A stretch of 13,600 bases of DNA from an uncultured Flavobacterium sp. (GTDB lineage: Bacteria; Bacteroidota; Bacteroidia; Flavobacteriales; Flavobacteriaceae). Shown in pieces: positions 7,598 through 13,600 of this stretch (the stretch's first letter is position 1; every line of letters begins with the position of its first letter). The notes below the pieces were generated by a model, which was given only the letters and a program-made list of their open reading frames with translations, was not told the DNA's origin and ran no database searches. Both the position numbers and the translations under genes were made by a program. The stretch spans positions 1 to 13,600 of the forward strand of contig NZ_CAMLIX010000140.1 in NCBI RefSeq assembly GCF_946479975.1, written 5' to 3'.

Positions 7598-8959
7598 ATG
7601 TCAAAAGTTAAAACTTCCTTCTTTTGTCAAAATTGCGGCACCCAGTACTCCAAGTGGCAGGGGCAATGCAACGCGTGCAAAGAATGGAATACAATTGCTG
7701 AAGAAATTATTCAGAAACAAGAAAAAGTAGCTTGGAAAAGCGAACCAACACCAACAAACAAAGCGCCAAGACCTTTAAAAATTAACGAAATTGATTCTGC
7801 TCAGGAAGTTCGAATGGACACCACGGACAGCGAATTGAACCGTGTTTTAGGAGGCGGACTTGTTCCTGGATCTTTAACGCTTTTGGGCGGAGAACCCGGT
7901 ATTGGAAAAAGTACACTTTTGCTGCAGGTTTCTTTAAAATTACCTTATAAAACTTTATATGTTTCTGGAGAAGAAAGTCAGAAACAAATAAAAATGCGTG
8001 CAGAAAGAATTACGCCAAACAGCGATAATTGTTATATTCTAACCGAAACAAAAACGCAGAATATTTTCAAACAAATTGAAACCATTCAACCTGAAGTGGT
8101 CATAATCGACTCGATTCAGACTTTACATACTGATTATATTGAATCGACTGCTGGAAGTATTTCGCAGATTAGAGAAACTACAGCTGAACTTATAAAATTT
8201 GCCAAAGAAACCAATATTCCAGTAATCCTGATTGGACATATTACGAAAGACGGAAACATCGCCGGACCAAAAATTTTGGAACATATGGTTGATACCGTTC
8301 TCCAATTTGAAGGCGACAGAAATCACGTCTACAGAATTTTACGTTCGCTAAAAAACCGTTTTGGATCGACTGCCGAATTAGGAATTTATGAAATGCTTGG
8401 AAGCGGATTACGTGAAGTAAACAATCCGTCAGAAATATTAATTTCACATAAGGATGAAGAACTTTCGGGAACCGCAATTGCCACAACTCTTGAAGGTATG
8501 CGTCCGTTAATGATCGAAATACAATCTTTAGTAAGTACCGCTGTTTATGGAACGCCGCAAAGAAGCACAACAGGTTATAATGCCAAAAGATTAAACATGA
8601 TTTTGGCTGTTTTAGAAAAAAGAGCTGGTTTCCGTTTAGGTGCAAAAGACGTTTTCCTGAATGTTACAGGCGGAATTTCTGTTGACGATCCAGCAATTGA
8701 TTTGGCAGTTGTTGCCGCAATTTTATCTTCAAATGAAGATATTCCAGTTGGAAAAGGATTTTGTTTTGCAGGCGAAGTTGGACTTTCTGGCGAAATTCGT
8801 CCAGTAAATCGTGTGGATCAGCGTATTCAGGAAGCCGAAAAACTAGGTTTCACCAATATATTTGTATCGAAGTACAATAAAATCGCCTTAAAAAATACCG
8901 GAATAAAGATTGAGCTTGTTGCTAAAATCGAAGATGTAGCGAGTATTTTGTTTGGATAA
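7598..8959 (+). CDS. radA: DNA repair protein RadA
   Basis: RecA-like ATPase that promotes branch migration during recombinational repair. The 453-residue protein has the full RadA architecture. An N-terminal C4 zinc finger (Cys10, Cys13, Cys24, Cys27 within CQNCGTQYSKWQGQCNAC) comes first. The ATPase core follows, with Walker A GEPGIGKST (98-106), Walker B VVIIDS (167-172) and the RadA-specific KNRFG motif (252-256). A Lon-like C-terminal domain (about 285-453) includes ATTLEGMRPL, GYNAKRLNMILAVLEKR and GEVGLSGEIRPV. The start is 3 bases downstream of the esterase-like gene, so the two are probably co-transcribed; I see no functional link between them. The gene ends in a strong hairpin terminator. 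Confidence 0.97.
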   Translation: MSKVKTSFFCQNCGTQYSKWQGQCNACKEWNTIAEEIIQKQEKVAWKSEPTPTNKAPRPLKINEIDSAQEVRMDTTDSELNRVLGGGLVPGSLTLLGGEPGIGKSTLLLQVSLKLPYKTLYVSGEESQKQIKMRAERITPNSDNCYILTETKTQNIFKQIETIQPEVVIIDSIQTLHTDYIESTAGSISQIRETTAELIKFAKETNIPVILIGHITKDGNIAGPKILEHMVDTVLQFEGDRNHVYRILRSLKNRFGSTAELGIYEMLGSGLREVNNPSEILISHKDEELSGTAIATTLEGMRPLMIEIQSLVSTAVYGTPQRSTTGYNAKRLNMILAVLEKRAGFRLGAKDVFLNVTGGISVDDPAIDLAVVAAILSSNEDIPVGKGFCFAGEVGLSGEIRPVNRVDQRIQEAEKLGFTNIFVSKYNKIALKNTGIKIELVAKIEDVASILFG

Positions 8960-8981
8960 ACTCAAATGAATTTTTTATAAT

Positions 8982-9028
8982 AAAAAATCCTGCCCTAACG
9001 ATAATCGTTCATGAGCAGGATTTTTTTT
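8982..9028. terminator. Bidirectional terminator between radA and the convergent lipoprotein gene
   Basis: AAAAAATCCTGC (8982-8993) pairs perfectly with GCAGGATTTTTT (9015-9026), giving a 12-bp stem with A and T runs on both outer sides. It can therefore stop radA on the plus strand and the lipoprotein gene on the minus strand. The loop contains its own perfect short palindrome, AACGAT-A-ATCGTT (8997-9009), making a nested hairpin. Confidence 0.9.
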
Positions 9029-9043
9029 ATTGAATGAAGTTAT

Positions 9044-9553
9044 TTATTGTCTTAAAATACTAAAACTTCCATCAGTAACTGTAAATTTTCTTCCTCCTGA
9101 AGTTCCAGAAAAAGTAAAAGTTCCTTCAACTTTTTTACTATCAGCAGTAGTAATAACCATTGTTCCAGATGTAGCGTTGGCATTATTTATTTGTGTCATA
9201 AAAGTAAAAATAGCCTGATAAGTTGTAGTCAGATTTGTTGAATTTACTATTGGATAGGTTCCTTTTGTAACATTTTTAGGCATCCATAAAGAGATTTTTT
9301 TATAGATATTGTCACTTGAAGAAGTCGCGAAAGTATTTAAACTCATAGAATTTAAAACAGTAGGAGCAACAAAACTATAAGCAGCGCCGTTATATTTAAA
9401 TTTGATAAACTCTTCTTGAGTACCTGGTCTAGCAGTAGTAGCAACGCTGGAAGCTTTACCACTAAGATCAGTATCATCAGAAGAACTGCACGACGATAGA
9501 ACTAATGCAAAAAATGCAAAAGACAAACACATAATTTTTTTTAAATTTTTCAT
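9044..9553 (-). CDS. Small lipoprotein of unknown function
   Basis: A 169-residue exported lipoprotein. MKNLKKIMCLSFAFFALVLSSC gives basic residues, a hydrophobic core and a lipobox with Cys22. An SSSDD linker follows, typical of Flavobacterium surface lipoproteins. The mature part has a segment beginning FIKFKYNGAAYSF and ends with GTFTFSG, then GGRKFTVTDGSFSI. This resembles small Bacteroidota lipoprotein families of the DUF6252 kind (beta-rich, with a closing 'GTF...TDGSF' hairpin), but I cannot confirm the family. It is monocistronic: its own promoter box lies 30 bases upstream, and it shares the bidirectional terminator with radA. No catalytic residues were recognised. Confidence 0.8.
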   Translation of the reverse strand: MKNLKKIMCLSFAFFALVLSSCSSSDDTDLSGKASSVATTARPGTQEEFIKFKYNGAAYSFVAPTVLNSMSLNTFATSSSDNIYKKISLWMPKNVTKGTYPIVNSTNLTTTYQAIFTFMTQINNANATSGTMVITTADSKKVEGTFTFSGTSGGRKFTVTDGSFSILRQ

Positions 9554-9583
9554 TTGATTGGTTTTTAATGTTTATTACCACTA

Positions 9584-9591
9584 CAAATTTA
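9584..9591 (-). promoter_or_regulatory. Bacteroidota -7 box for the small lipoprotein gene
   Basis: TAAATTTG on the minus strand is an exact TAnnTTTG match, with 30 bases to the ATG at 9553. No clear -33 element was seen. Confidence 0.55.
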
Positions 9592-9796
9592 TAAGATTTT
9601 TATTATAAAACGTAATGTTGTTGAAAAATTTGAAAATGAAATCTTACATTTTTAATTCTCTGCAAAAATCATTTCTGCTAAAAAATAAACCTCTGCTGAA
9701 TCCAGCGTTCACCGTGAATGGAAGTATTTCTTACATTAGCTCAAAATAATAAATATAAAACCTCATAAACCGAGAATTTTAAATTTAAAATTATCC

Positions 9797-9804
9797 TAAA
9801 TTTG
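9797..9804 (+). promoter_or_regulatory. Bacteroidota -7 box for the AsmA-GT51 gene
   Basis: TAAATTTG exactly matches TAnnTTTG, 24 bases before the ATG at 9829. The alternative in-frame TTG start (9802-9804) is part of this box, so it would not be in the transcript. No clear -33 element was found. Confidence 0.55.
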
Positions 9805-9828
9805 AAAACTGAACACCAAACCCGATTT

Positions 9829-11793
9829 ATGAAATTTCCAAAACAAAAAATATACAAAGCATTAAAAATACTGGGAGTAATCTTGGTTTTGATTTGCATT
9901 GCACTTTACTATTTTCGTGATTCGCTTTTAAAACAAGCCATTGCAAAGGTGACGCACAAAATGGCTGTAGAATACAACAGTAATTTTTCTGTAAAATCGG
10001 CTTCATTTGACGGCTTGTCTACTATACATTTGACAGACGTTGTTTTGGCTCCGATAAATGCAGATACACTTTGCAAAATTAAGAACGTAGAAACGAGCAT
10101 TAGTTTAAGCAATTTATTGATCGGAGATGTTCAAATTGGAACTTTAAAAATTGACAACGGTTATATCCAATTGGTTAAAAAAGGTAAAAAACGAAATTTT
10201 GATGCTTTTTTGAAAAGAGACCGCGAAGAAAATGATTCTAACGAAAAACGCAAATACGCAGCTTTTGCTTATCGAATTATTTCGAAAGTATTAAATCTAG
10301 TTCCAACTGATATGGATTTGAAAAACTTCAAATTCAAAATCAATGACAATGACAAACTAACTTCTATTGACGTAAATAAATTAGTTTTAAACAACAAACA
10401 ATTAGAAACCAATCTGCACGTTCAGGCAAAAGATTTTGATCAGCGCTGGAACATAAAAGGTTTTGCCGACCCAAGAAATAAAAAAGCTGATATTCGTTTT
10501 TTCAATTTAGACACTGGCGCAATCCGCGTTCCGTATTTGGATCAGCGTTACAACTTAAAAGCAAGTTTTGATTCGATTCGTTTGAATGTTCAAAACATTG
10601 ATAAAAGTGGCAGCGAACTGCATATTGATGGTTATACTTCTATCGCGAATCTTACTATCAATCACCCGAAAATTGCAAGTAAAGATGTAGTCATTAAAAA
10701 TGCTCGTTTTGACTATCGCTTTCTGTTAGGTGATAATTTTATTTCGATCGATAGCACTTCAACCATGCAATTGAATAAAATTAAAGTTCGACCTTACATT
10801 TCTTATGACACTGAAAAAGATACAGTTTATACTTTAAAAGTTGATATTCCGAAAATGAAAGCGCAGGATTTTATCGTTTCTCTTCCTGACGGATTATTTA
10901 CTCATTTTCAAGGAATGCAGGCAACTGGGAATTTCGACTATAAACTGGATTTCAAATTCAATAAAAACAAACCTAATACACTTGTTTTTGATAGTAAATT
11001 AAACAAGGAAGATTTAAAAATCACTAAATATGGCGAAGCTGATTTAAATAAACTAAACGGCGAATTTGTGTATCGCGCGATTATTCAGAATGTGTTGCAA
11101 AGACCTATTTTGGTTGGAAATGCGAATCCGAATTATACGCCTTTGGATCAAATTTCTCCTTATTTGAGAAAATCTGTTTTAACGACCGAAGATCCTTCTT
11201 TCTTTTCACATCGAGGCTTTATCAATGAAGCTTTCAAGCAATCGATTTTGAAGAACATCAGAACCAAAAAATTCTCTCGAGGCGCGAGCACAATAAGCAT
11301 GCAGTTGATTAAGAATGTGTTTTTAACTCGTGAAAAAACGCTTTCGCGAAAGCTTGAAGAAATACTTCTAGTTTACATTTTAGAAAACAACCGAATTGTA
11401 AGCAAAGAAAGAATGCTGGAAGTCTATTTCAATATTATCGAATGGGGACCAAATGTCTACGGAATTGGCGAAGCAAGTCACTTTTATTTCCAGAAAAGTC
11501 CATCATCGCTAAATGTCGATGAATGCTTATATTTAGCGACAATTATTCCGAAACCAAGAAAATTCATGTATCAGTTTAATGATCAAGGAAATTTGAAAGA
11601 TTATGCTATTAAAAACCAAAAATTCCTGAAGAATTTAATGTTTAGAAGAGGTCTTTTGGTTCCAGAAGATACGATTGGTTTATTGCCTGTTTATATTTCT
11701 GGAAATGCACGTTCTTTAATTCGCATTAAAGCTCCAGATTCTACTTTAGTTAAAAAAGATTCGTTGGCTGTTGATGATGAATTTGATTTATAG
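9829..11793 (+). CDS. AsmA-like / GT51 peptidoglycan glycosyltransferase fusion
   Basis: A 654-residue inner-membrane protein. Counting from the ATG at 9829, a single membrane anchor spans about residues 13-31 (ILGVILVLICIALYYF), so the bulk is periplasmic. Residues about 35-425 are a long beta-rich region resembling AsmA/YhdP-type proteins: ITHKM-like start, FSVKSASFDGLSTIHLTDV, then the LLIGDVQIGTLKIDNGYI pattern. The C-terminal part is a complete GT51 domain, the lipid II-polymerising glycosyltransferase of class A PBPs: catalytic Glu454 in EDPSFFSHRGF, RGASTISMQL (484-493), RKLEE (507-511) and RMLEVYFN (528-535) with the second Glu at 531. No penicillin-binding transpeptidase domain follows, so it should polymerise glycan but not cross-link it. 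A TTG at 9802 would add 9 residues, but it lies in the promoter box. The role of the AsmA-like part is unknown. Confidence 0.9.
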   Translation: MKFPKQKIYKALKILGVILVLICIALYYFRDSLLKQAIAKVTHKMAVEYNSNFSVKSASFDGLSTIHLTDVVLAPINADTLCKIKNVETSISLSNLLIGDVQIGTLKIDNGYIQLVKKGKKRNFDAFLKRDREENDSNEKRKYAAFAYRIISKVLNLVPTDMDLKNFKFKINDNDKLTSIDVNKLVLNNKQLETNLHVQAKDFDQRWNIKGFADPRNKKADIRFFNLDTGAIRVPYLDQRYNLKASFDSIRLNVQNIDKSGSELHIDGYTSIANLTINHPKIASKDVVIKNARFDYRFLLGDNFISIDSTSTMQLNKIKVRPYISYDTEKDTVYTLKVDIPKMKAQDFIVSLPDGLFTHFQGMQATGNFDYKLDFKFNKNKPNTLVFDSKLNKEDLKITKYGEADLNKLNGEFVYRAIIQNVLQRPILVGNANPNYTPLDQISPYLRKSVLTTEDPSFFSHRGFINEAFKQSILKNIRTKKFSRGASTISMQLIKNVFLTREKTLSRKLEEILLVYILENNRIVSKERMLEVYFNIIEWGPNVYGIGEASHFYFQKSPSSLNVDECLYLATIIPKPRKFMYQFNDQGNLKDYAIKNQKFLKNLMFRRGLLVPEDTIGLLPVYISGNARSLIRIKAPDSTLVKKDSLAVDDEFDL

Positions 11794-11804
11794 TTATAGT
11801 AAAG

Positions 11805-11942
11805 TTTAATCGCAAGGCACGCAAAGATTTACGCAAAGCACACAAAGATTTTTAAGTTATTTAAAAAAAACTTTGCGTGCTTTTCTTATTGTTATTAAGC
11901 ATTGCGGACTTTGTGTAAATCTTTGCGTGCTTTGCGGTTAAA
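11805..11942. repeat. Long inverted repeat built of CTTTG/CAAAG units
   Basis: Arms 11805-11838 and 11909-11942 are complementary at 31 of 34 positions. The three non-Watson-Crick positions (11810/11937, 11816/11931, 11833/11914) are all G-U pairs in plus-strand RNA and A-C mismatches in minus-strand RNA. Each arm is made of repeated GCAAAG / CTTTGC modules spaced 9 or 12 bases apart. It fills the gap between two convergent genes and is followed on the plus strand by T6 (11945-11950). It looks like a dispersed intergenic repeat. Confidence 0.85.
11838..11890 (+). terminator. Terminator hairpin of the AsmA-GT51 gene, nested in the long inverted repeat
   Basis: GCACACAAAG (11838-11847) pairs with CTTTGCGTGC (11871-11880) with one A-C mismatch. 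The stem is extended by T11849-T11853 against A11865-A11869 and followed by the T-rich TTTTCTTATT (11881-11890). The direction of the T tract suits the plus-strand gene ending at 11793. The minus-strand reductase has no matching U tract here. Confidence 0.65.
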
Positions 11943-11948
11943 TATTTT

Positions 11949-12986
11949 TTAAGGCGCAGGATCAGGTATAATTGCCTGAACAGCATCAATTTCAGCTAAG
12001 ATTTGTTTAGAAAGAACCACATCAATAGTATTAATGTTTTCTTTTAATTGTTCCATCGTTGTTGCTCCAATTATTGAACTTGTCAAAAATGGCTGTTGCA
12101 AAACAAAACCCATTGCTAATTCGGTTAATGTTAAACCATGTTTTTTAGCGATTTCCTGATACAATTTTGTAGCCTCAGTGCATTGATCGCTTTTGTAACG
12201 TGTATATTGCGGAAAAAGGTTAATTCTCGCTTTTGGATGACTTTCGCCTGTCAAGAATTTTCCAGTCAAAACTCCGAAGGCTAAAGGTGAATATCCTAAC
12301 AAACCAACATTTTCGTATTTTGAAACTTCTGCAGAATTCACTTCAAACAAGCGATTCAATAAAGAATACGGATTTTGAACAGTTTTAATTCTTGGCAGAT
12401 CGTTGTATTTACTTTCTTCCAATAAACGCATCATTCCCCAGGCATTTTCATTTGAAACACCAATATGTTTGATTTTACCTTCTTTGATTAATCCGTCAAA
12501 AGTTTCTAAGATTTGTCTAAAGTTATCTTCCCAAACATCATCATGTCCGTGAAAAGCGCGCTGTCCAAAATTATTGGTTTTTCTCTCTGGCCAGTGCATT
12601 TGGTACAAATCAATATAATCTGTCTGCAGTCTCTTTAAACTGTTTTCAACCGCATATTTAATACTTGCAGGAGAAAAATCTACTTTCTCACGCATATATC
12701 CAAAATTCGGATTCGGACCTGCGATTTTTGACGCTAAAACAACTTTATCTCTATTTCCTGATTTCTTAAACCAAGTTCCGATAATTTTTTCTGTACTTCC
12801 GTACGTTTTTTCATTTGCCGGAACCGAATACATTTCGGCTGTATCAAAAAAGTTTACGCCTCTTTCCAAAGCATAATCCATTTGTTCGTGTCCTTCGGCT
12901 TCTGTATTCTGCTGGCCGAAAGTCATTGTTCCAAGACAGATTTTACTAACTTTTATATCGGTGTTAGGTAATGTAGTGTATTTCAT
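11949..12986 (-). CDS. tas: Aldo/keto reductase, Tas-like
   Basis: NADPH-dependent oxidoreductase of the AKR superfamily, cytoplasmic. The 345-residue product matches E. coli Tas (346 residues) along its whole length as I recall it. Shared segments include GLGTMTFG-like CLGTMTFGQQN (17-27), FFDTAEMYSVP (46-56), RLQTDYIDLYQMHWPER (119-135), GVSNENAWGMMR and IGATTMEQLKENI, and both end in PAP. The catalytic tetrad is present: Asp48, Tyr53, Lys87 (ASKIAG) and His131 (QMHWP). The physiological substrate is unknown; Tas in E. coli was noted for suppressing starvation-related phenotypes. It is monocistronic, with its own promoter box 29 bases upstream inside an 8-bp repeat array. Its stop overlaps the T run at the end of the long inverted repeat. 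Confidence 0.93.
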   Translation of the reverse strand: MKYTTLPNTDIKVSKICLGTMTFGQQNTEAEGHEQMDYALERGVNFFDTAEMYSVPANEKTYGSTEKIIGTWFKKSGNRDKVVLASKIAGPNPNFGYMREKVDFSPASIKYAVENSLKRLQTDYIDLYQMHWPERKTNNFGQRAFHGHDDVWEDNFRQILETFDGLIKEGKIKHIGVSNENAWGMMRLLEESKYNDLPRIKTVQNPYSLLNRLFEVNSAEVSKYENVGLLGYSPLAFGVLTGKFLTGESHPKARINLFPQYTRYKSDQCTEATKLYQEIAKKHGLTLTELAMGFVLQQPFLTSSIIGATTMEQLKENINTIDVVLSKQILAEIDAVQAIIPDPAP

Positions 12987-12996
12987 TTTTCTTTAG

Positions 12997-13028
12997 GTTC
13001 AAAGTTGGAAAGAGACAAAGGTACAAAG
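12997..13028 (-). repeat. Four tandem 8-bp CTTTGnnn units in the reductase leader
   Basis: Read on the minus strand the 32 bases divide exactly into CTTTGTAC, CTTTGTCT, CTTTCCAA and CTTTGAAC. The junction of the first two units creates the promoter box TACCTTTG. A matching array of opposite orientation lies at 13254-13285. Confidence 0.75.
13016..13023 (-). promoter_or_regulatory. Bacteroidota -7 box for the aldo/keto reductase gene
   Basis: TACCTTTG on the minus strand is an exact TAnnTTTG match with 29 bases to the ATG at 12986. It is formed by the junction of two 8-bp CTTTGnnn units. Confidence 0.55.
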
Positions 13029-13088
13029 TGATTTTCCAAATCGAAAAACGAGAAAGGTTAAAAAAAGTACAAGATTTTTTTAGGTGCT

Positions 13089-13183
13089 CCTGCAAGGTTT
13101 CCAAAACCTTGTAGGTATTTGATGCCTTAATAAATACAAACAAATCCCAAACCAAACCTACAAGGTTCTGAAAACCTTGCAGG
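13089..13183. repeat. REP-like pair: two 28-bp palindromes in inverted orientation
   Basis: The left copy (13089-13116) and right copy (13156-13183) are each self-complementary: CCTGCAAGGTTT against AAACCTTGTAGG, and CCTACAAGGTT against AACCTTGCAGG. The right copy is also the reverse complement of the left at 26 of 28 positions. A 39-base AT-rich spacer (13117-13155) separates them. The pair lies between the reductase promoter and the terminator of the next gene. No transposase, flanking target duplication or coding capacity is apparent. Confidence 0.85.
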
Positions 13184-13228
13184 ATAACACTTCCAGAGTT
13201 TGGAATTTGAAAATTCATAATTGTGATT

Positions 13229-13266
13229 TAAAAAAAGGCTCAAAAAGTAAAACCTTTGAGCCTTTG
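13229..13266 (-). terminator. Intrinsic terminator of the antitoxin-like gene
   Basis: AAAGGCTCAAA (13234-13244) and TTTGAGCCTTT (13255-13265) form a perfect 11-bp stem around a 10-base loop. On the minus strand the stem is followed by a U run (the A run at 13230-13236 on the plus strand). It starts about 20 bases after the stop of the gene at 13287. Its upstream arm is part of an 8-bp repeat array. Confidence 0.85.
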
Positions 13267-13285
13267 TATCTTAGAACCTTAGCAA
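13254..13285 (+). repeat. Four tandem 8-bp CTTTGnnn/CTTAGnnn units
   Basis: Read on the plus strand: CTTTGAGC, CTTTGTAT, CTTAGAAC, CTTAGCAA, then CTTAA running into the stop codon complement of the antitoxin-like gene. It has the same unit length and CTTTG core as the array at 12997-13028, in the opposite orientation. Confidence 0.7.
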
Positions 13286-13286
13286 C

Positions 13287-13535
13287 TTAATTATCCCAAT
13301 CCTTAATTTCTTTAGACAAATCTTCACTTGAAATTATTCGATTGTATTTGATATCCTCTAAACCTTCTTCTACTTTGTTATGATAATCAGTTAATGTCAT
13401 CGGATTTCCTTTCGCATCATACGAAACTACTTCATTTAAATAATTATCAAATACAGAAGAAACAATTCGAAGCACTCTCTCATCAGCCAAATCTAATTGA
13501 TTTTTTATTTTCTCTTTTAATTCTGGAAGTCCCAT
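13287..13535 (-). CDS. Small antitoxin-like protein, no adjacent toxin
   Basis: An 82-residue, mostly helical, charged cytoplasmic protein. An N-terminal helical part (about 3-36, ELKEKI, LADERVLRIVSSVFDNYL) is followed by a turn with GNPMTLTDYHNKVEEGLEDI and a C-terminal ISSEDLSKEIKDW. The pattern 'G-x-P-[LM]-T-x-x-x-Y ... E-D-I ... I-S-x-E-x-L ... W' is the one I associate with Bacteroidota antitoxins paired with RelE/ParE-type toxins. That family call is from pattern memory, not a search. In such pairs the toxin gene normally overlaps or closely follows; here the stop is followed by a terminator and repeats, and no ParE/RelE-like frame is present. A promoter box lies 20 bases upstream. It is probably an orphan, or acts with a partner elsewhere. 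Confidence 0.7.
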   Translation of the reverse strand: MGLPELKEKIKNQLDLADERVLRIVSSVFDNYLNEVVSYDAKGNPMTLTDYHNKVEEGLEDIKYNRIISSEDLSKEIKDWDN

Positions 13536-13555
13536 AATTTTTTAATTTAATAAAT

Positions 13556-13563
13556 CAAAGTTA
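13556..13563 (-). promoter_or_regulatory. Bacteroidota -7 box for the antitoxin-like gene
   Basis: TAACTTTG on the minus strand is an exact TAnnTTTG match with 20 bases to the ATG at 13535. TTTTGTAA precedes it directly, giving an 8-base TTTG spacing. Confidence 0.55.
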
Positions 13564-13600
13564 CAAAATTTTAAATTCTAATATTTTAAACTAAAAAAGG

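Noticed and set aside
8241..8645. Minus-strand open frame of 134 codons inside radA
   Set aside because: It is antisense to the intact RadA ATPase/Lon-like coding region and has no family resemblance or promoter.
9708..9718. TTCAC-C-GTGAA palindrome upstream of the AsmA-GT51 gene as an operator
   Set aside because: It is a single 11-base palindrome about 80 bases before the promoter box with no second copy; chance cannot be excluded.
11949..12986. Reductase gene as part of a mobile or acquired island because repeats flank it
   Set aside because: There is no transposase, integrase, tRNA or target duplication, and its sequence style is like its neighbours. The repeats look like ordinary dispersed intergenic elements.
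12964..13218. Minus-strand open frame of 84 codons between the reductase and the antitoxin-like gene
   Set aside because: It runs through both 28-bp palindromes and the CTTTGnnn array, overlaps the reductase start and promoter, and has no recognisable domain. It is most likely an open frame by chance.

Overview
The window reads as chromosomal DNA of a Bacteroidota member, most likely Flavobacterium or a close relative. The evidence is strong A/T bias, exact TAnnTTTG-type promoter boxes (the Bacteroidota -7 element) 20-37 bases before six starts, a SusC-like CarboxypepD_reg N-terminus with the typical TDFDGSF segment, a DUF4270 lipoprotein, and the gene order of a truncated glycogen-synthase-like gene, DUF4270 and glmS, divergent from panC-panD. 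No phage, IS element, CRISPR array, rRNA or tRNA was seen.

Layout. 1-290 (minus) is the 5' end of a TonB-dependent receptor-like gene that runs off the left edge. 291-540 is a non-coding AT-rich gap, followed by the glmS terminator. 598-4918 (minus) is a tight three-gene unit read right to left: a half-length glycogen-synthase-like protein, a DUF4270 lipoprotein, and glmS (glucosamine-6-phosphate synthase, the entry to peptidoglycan and LPS amino sugars). Divergent from it, 5029-6239 (plus) holds panC and panD, the beta-alanine branch of pantothenate/CoA synthesis. 6443-8959 (plus) holds a secreted esterase-fold protein whose nucleophile serine is replaced by aspartate, followed 3 bases later by radA. 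A strong bidirectional terminator separates radA from a convergent small lipoprotein gene (9044-9553, minus). 9829-11793 (plus) encodes an AsmA-like region fused to a GT51 peptidoglycan glycosyltransferase. 11949-12986 (minus) is a Tas-like aldo/keto reductase and 13287-13535 (minus) a small antitoxin-like protein with no toxin beside it.

The coding content is mostly housekeeping and envelope-related: glmS and the GT51 protein both serve the cell wall, and two or three products are exported to the outer membrane. The least ordinary DNA is non-coding, at 11.8-13.3 kb: a 34-bp-arm inverted repeat, a pair of 28-bp palindromes in inverted orientation, and two arrays of 8-bp CTTTGnnn/CTTAGnnn units. 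One of these arrays supplies the promoter box of the reductase gene. I see no complete new defence or mobile system. The best leads are the repeats, the AsmA-GT51 fusion, the Ser-to-Asp esterase and the motif-less glycogen-synthase homologue kept upstream of glmS.
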